Positions 61,240-64,000 of a DNA stretch of 64,000 nt are shown piece after piece (position 1 is the first letter of the stretch; each line of letters starts with the position of its first letter). The stretch covers positions 1-64,000 of the forward strand of contig JBKHDA010000004.1 of NCBI GenBank assembly GCA_046541575.1, written 5' to 3'. Source of the DNA: Halanaerobium sp046541575 (GTDB lineage Bacteria; Bacillota; Halanaerobiia; Halanaerobiales; Halanaerobiaceae). The translations under genes were made by a program, and so were the position numbers. The notes under the pieces were generated by a model. The model ran no database searches, was not told the origin of the DNA, and was given only the letters and a program-made list of their open reading frames with translations.

Positions 61240-61845
61240 ATGGAAATGATAGGAGTCAGTGCTTCTGCCAGTAAAGCCGGTAAGACAACTTTAATTTGTT
61301 TAATGCTGGAAGACAGCTGCCCTAAGACTGCAGTTATTAAAACATCGGTCAATAATGAACTTGATCAATATAAAGTGATTAATGACCCCAAGGTAATTAA
61401 TCAGGCAGGTACTGATACAGCAAGAGTTGTTGAGCATGGAGCAGATAAAGTTATACTTTTAGAAAGCCCTGCAGCAGAGCTGCCAAGTGCTTATCAGCTG
61501 GCACGAAATCTATTAGATGATGATATAGAAAGATTATTTATTGAAGGTAATACAATTATTAATTTTTTAAATCCCGACCTTCTTTTTTATTTAGAAAATA
61601 AAGAGAAACCGGAAAAAGAATCCGCAAAAATGGTAAAAAATAGAGCCAATATTAAAATTAATACCAACACCTTACTTTCAGCCGGTAAACTGAGTGATGT
61701 TCCTTTTACTATTCAGCCGGATAAAATGACCTGTTATCAATCACATTTGTTAGCTGAGTTAATGAAATTATCAGTAGGTCAGGTTGGCAAAATTGTTAAA
61801 GAGCAGAATGTGAAAATAGTAAAATGTCAGCTGGGATTATTTTAA
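61240..61845 (+). CDS. P-loop NTPase, MobB-like
   Basis: A 201-residue P-loop protein: G-V-S-A-S-A-S-K-A-G-K-T-T-L at residues 4-17 is the Walker A. Other features are V-I-K-T-S-V-N-N, D-T-A-R-V-V-E-H-G-A and a GTPase-like core. It is similar in layout to MobB, the GTP-binding helper of MobA, but shorter contacts make the call uncertain. The molybdenum cluster context supports it. AAGGAGG before the ATG. Confidence 0.65.
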   Translation: MEMIGVSASASKAGKTTLICLMLEDSCPKTAVIKTSVNNELDQYKVINDPKVINQAGTDTARVVEHGADKVILLESPAAELPSAYQLARNLLDDDIERLFIEGNTIINFLNPDLLFYLENKEKPEKESAKMVKNRANIKINTNTLLSAGKLSDVPFTIQPDKMTCYQSHLLAELMKLSVGQVGKIVKEQNVKIVKCQLGLF

Positions 61846-61852
61846 AATTAAT

Positions 61853-61908
61853 ATTAGTACCGGGTACCTGGTGAAATTTTCCAGGTACCCGGTACTAATT
61901 ATTTTTTT
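61853..61908 (+). terminator. Perfect palindrome with T tract; terminator with FapR-like half-sites
   Basis: A perfect 19-bp stem (61853-61871 with 61881-61899) and 9-nt loop are followed by seven T. It shares the GTACCGGGTAC core with the repeat at 54563. Its ends TTAGTACC and GGTACTAA also resemble half-sites of the fatty-acid repressor FapR, and fabH follows. Confidence 0.75.
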
Positions 61909-61915
61909 GTTAAAC

Positions 61916-61944
61916 TTGACTAAGAGTCGAAAAAGTGATAAATT
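61916..61944 (+). promoter_or_regulatory. Promoter of the fab genes
   Basis: TTGACT (61916-61921), a 17-nt spacer and TAAATT (61939-61944), starting 17 nt after the palindrome. Confidence 0.6.
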
Positions 61945-61975
61945 TTATATAGACAAACTAAGGAAGGTGAATATT

Positions 61976-62965
61976 TTGCGTAGAGCAACTATAACAGGTC
62001 TGGGTAAATATCTCCCGGATAAAGTAATGACAAATCATGATTTAGAAGAAATAGTGGATACTAGTGATGAATGGATAAAGACAAGAACAGGTATAGAACA
62101 GAGAAGAATTGCTGCTGATGATCAAGCAGCATCAGATTTAGGAATTGAAGCTGCTAATGAAGCTCTAAAAGATGCTGAGCTTGATGCAGAAGAGCTGGAT
62201 TTAATAATTGTGGCCACAATAACACCGGATATGATGTTTCCGGCTACTGCCTGTATAATTCAGGATAAAATTGGAGCCAAAAATGCAGCAGCCTTTGATT
62301 TAGAAGCAGGCTGCTCCGGTTTTGTTTATGGAGTAAGTGTGGCAGCTAATTTTATTGAGTCCGGAATGTATGAGCATGTAATGGTCATTGGAACTGAAGT
62401 TCTTTCAAAGATTATGAACTGGGAAGACAGAGGGACCTGTGTCTTATTTGGAGATGGTGCTGGAGCAGCAGTTTTATCTGCTGCAGATGAGGGTGGAATT
62501 CTGGCTACTGATTTAGGCTCAGATGGCTCAGGTGCAGATACTCTGTATCAGCCTGCAGGTGGCTCAAGAAATCCCGCTTCTCATGAGACAATTGATAGTG
62601 CCGGTCATTTCCTCTATATGGAAGGTACACCGGTCTTTAAATTTGCTGTTAAGACAATGGGTCAGGCTTCACTAAAAGTGCTCAAAAAAGCCGGAGTTAA
62701 AAAAGAGGATGTTAACTTGCTGGTTCCTCATCAGGCAAATACCAGAATTATTGGGGCAGCGGCAAAAAGATTGAAGCTGACTGATGATCAGGTTTATGTT
62801 AACCTGCCTGAATATGGAAATACTTCAGCAGCATCAGTACCGATTGCGCTGACAGAGGCTAAAGAAAAAGGATTATTGAATAATGGTGACAAGGTTGTTT
62901 TAGTAGCCTTTGGAGCAGGATTGACCTGGGCTTCTGCAGTCTTAGAGTGGAATGATCTTAAATAA
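61976..62965 (+). CDS. fabH: 3-oxoacyl-ACP synthase III
   Basis: A 329-residue FabH: G-C-S-G-F with catalytic cysteine 113, P-H-Q-A-N with the histidine at about 256, and E-Y-G-N-T-S-A with the asparagine at about 286. It condenses acetyl-CoA with malonyl-ACP to begin fatty acid synthesis. TTG at 61976 has AAGGAAGGTGA upstream and gives the family N-terminus; the longer reading from 61871 would run through the palindrome. plsX and fapR, the usual upstream partners, are not in the window. Confidence 0.95.
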   Translation: MRRATITGLGKYLPDKVMTNHDLEEIVDTSDEWIKTRTGIEQRRIAADDQAASDLGIEAANEALKDAELDAEELDLIIVATITPDMMFPATACIIQDKIGAKNAAAFDLEAGCSGFVYGVSVAANFIESGMYEHVMVIGTEVLSKIMNWEDRGTCVLFGDGAGAAVLSAADEGGILATDLGSDGSGADTLYQPAGGSRNPASHETIDSAGHFLYMEGTPVFKFAVKTMGQASLKVLKKAGVKKEDVNLLVPHQANTRIIGAAAKRLKLTDDQVYVNLPEYGNTSAASVPIALTEAKEKGLLNNGDKVVLVAFGAGLTWASAVLEWNDLK

Positions 62966-63077
62966 TTAAGCTTGAATATTAATTTCAGGCTTTTAAATCC
63001 TATTTTCTAAAAAAGAAAATATAAATAAGTTAAATTAGAAGATCAAGTGAAAAAAATATTAAACTGGAGGCTTTATA

Positions 63078-64000
63078 ATGAGTGATAATTTAATTTTTAT
63101 GTTCTCAGGACAGGGTTCACAGTATGTTGGTATGGGAAAAGAATTATATGAGAATTATGATGCAGCAAAAAAAGTTTTAGATGAGGCAGATCAGATACTG
63201 GATTTTGATTTAAAAGATATGATTTTTAATGGTCCGGAAGAAGATTTAAATAACACCAAAAATACACAGCCTGCAATCTATACTGTAAGTGCAATGGTTA
63301 GGGCTGTTCTTAATGAAAATGGACTCCAGGCTTCTGCAGCAGCAGGACACAGTCTGGGCGAATATTCCGCCCTTCATGCAGCAGGAGTACTGTCATTTGA
63401 AGATGGTCTTAAACTGGTCCGCCGCCGTGGAGAGTTAATGGATCAGGCAGACCCTGAAGGTAAGGGAACTATGGCAGCAGTAATTGGTCTTGCAGACGAA
63501 GAAGTAGAGGCTGTTTTAGCAGAAATTGATGGAATTGTAACAGTTGCAAACTATAATTCCCCCGGACAGGTGGTAATCTCCGGAGAGGTTGAAGCAGTTG
63601 CTGAAGCTGAAGAACTGCTGGGAGAAAGAGGAGCAAAAAAAGTAATTTCACTTTCAGTTAGTGGAGCATTTCACTCACCTTTAATGGAACCTGCTAAGGA
63701 AGAATTAAAAAATACCATTGAGGCTGTAGATTTCAATGATGCTCAGATTCCTTTAATTGCTAATGTTACTGCAGACTATGTAAAAACCAGCAGTGAAATT
63801 AAAGCTGCTCTTATAAAACAGCTGGATAATAGTGTCCGCTGGGTAGAAACCATTGAGCGTTTTAAAGAAGATGGCTATCAGGATTATGTCGAAGTTGGAC
63901 CAGGCAGGGTTTTAAAAGGTCTAATGAGAAGAATTGATCGCTCACTTAATGCTTATAATGTTCAAGACGAAAAAAGCTTAAATAAGACTTTAAAAAAATT
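63078..64000 (+). CDS. fabD: Malonyl-CoA:ACP transacylase FabD (cut off by the window end)
   Basis: The first 307 residues read from ATG 63078 (CTGGAGG site upstream) and run past the window end without a stop. F-S-G-Q-G-S-Q at about 9, G-H-S-L-G-E with catalytic serine 92, S-G-A-F-H-S-P-L-M with the histidine at about 202, and E-V-G-P-G-R-V-L near 280 identify FabD. It loads malonyl groups on ACP for FabH. The gene follows fabH by 112 nt. Confidence 0.93.
   Translation, partial: MSDNLIFMFSGQGSQYVGMGKELYENYDAAKKVLDEADQILDFDLKDMIFNGPEEDLNNTKNTQPAIYTVSAMVRAVLNENGLQASAAAGHSLGEYSALHAAGVLSFEDGLKLVRRRGELMDQADPEGKGTMAAVIGLADEEVEAVLAEIDGIVTVANYNSPGQVVISGEVEAVAEAEELLGERGAKKVISLSVSGAFHSPLMEPAKEELKNTIEAVDFNDAQIPLIANVTADYVKTSSEIKAALIKQLDNSVRWVETIERFKEDGYQDYVEVGPGRVLKGLMRRIDRSLNAYNVQDEKSLNKTLKK

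Noticed and set aside
61871..61975. Extending fabH upstream to 61871
   Set aside because: The extension would be encoded by the palindrome, T tract and promoter; TTG 61976 has the ribosome site and the family N-terminus.
1..64000. CRISPR arrays, insertion sequences, rRNA and tRNA genes
   Set aside because: By eye I found no regularly spaced repeats, transposase ORFs, rRNA segments or tRNA-like cloverleaf sequences; a tRNA scan would be needed to be certain.

Overview
The window is an AT-rich, low-GC chromosome segment of a strict fermenter. Gene families, Shine-Dalgarno strength, a T-box leader, a YesM/YesN-type two-component pair and an oxygen-sensitive glycyl radical enzyme all point to a Firmicutes-like anaerobe. 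The overall style (AT-rich, acidic proteins, many HD-GYP proteins) is compatible with Halanaerobiales, but that placement is an inference from sequence style and not a database result.

Layout. 1-1230: a truncated bacteriohemerythrin remnant and a small membrane protein. 1231-8027: a signalling block with a GAF/PAS/HD-GYP phosphodiesterase, a KaiC-like double ATPase and a PAS-GGDEF-HD-GYP protein; the first two genes share a similar upstream element. 8161-11060: a PocR-domain histidine kinase and its AraC-type response regulator, the likely switch for what follows. 11308-30497: a long, all-plus-strand pdu-type bacterial microcompartment operon (pduA B C D E G H K J, eutJ, pduM N O, a GlcG/PduO-C protein, pduP S T Q, ackA/pduW, pduU V, an MtnK-like kinase, pduL). 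It closes with a strong terminator. 30877-34325: a coenzyme-B12-independent glycerol/propanediol dehydratase (glycyl radical enzyme) and its activase. 34556-36031: a membrane polyferredoxin fused to an NAD(P)H reductase.

36033-43986: mixed housekeeping genes: FlhB-like and FliK-like proteins, AIM24, HD, FxsA, a zinc phospholipase-like protein, rpiA, a permease remnant with a glutaredoxin, and another HD-GYP protein. 44119-51498: a LysM/M23 peptidase, a CadA-type P-type ATPase with its ArsR/CadC repressor and operator, mobA, and an active/inactive M16 peptidase pair. 51533-54552: valS behind a T-box. 54816-55370: an orphan tandem-BMC PduT paralogue. 55588-61845: a molybdenum-cofactor cluster (moeA, moeA-PBP, moaA, moaC, moaB, a shrunken MOSC protein, a MobB-like NTPase). 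61976-64000: fabH and the start of fabD.

How it fits together. The sensor kinase reads a small ligand and the regulator turns on the organelle operon. PduCDE dehydrates 1,2-propanediol or glycerol to the aldehyde inside the shell. PduP and PduQ oxidise and reduce the aldehyde, PduL and the kinase make ATP, PduO and PduS recycle B12, and PduG/PduH repair the enzyme. The neighbouring glycyl radical enzyme performs the same dehydration without B12, so the cell seems able to choose by cofactor supply. The most unusual points are: two genes that appear to start with ATT (the sensor kinase and the activase), a C-terminal encapsulation-peptide-like tail on the reactivase subunit PduH, an MtnK-like kinase inside the operon that could salvage 5'-deoxyadenosine-derived sugar, and an orphan PduT-like shell protein 24 kb downstream of the operon.
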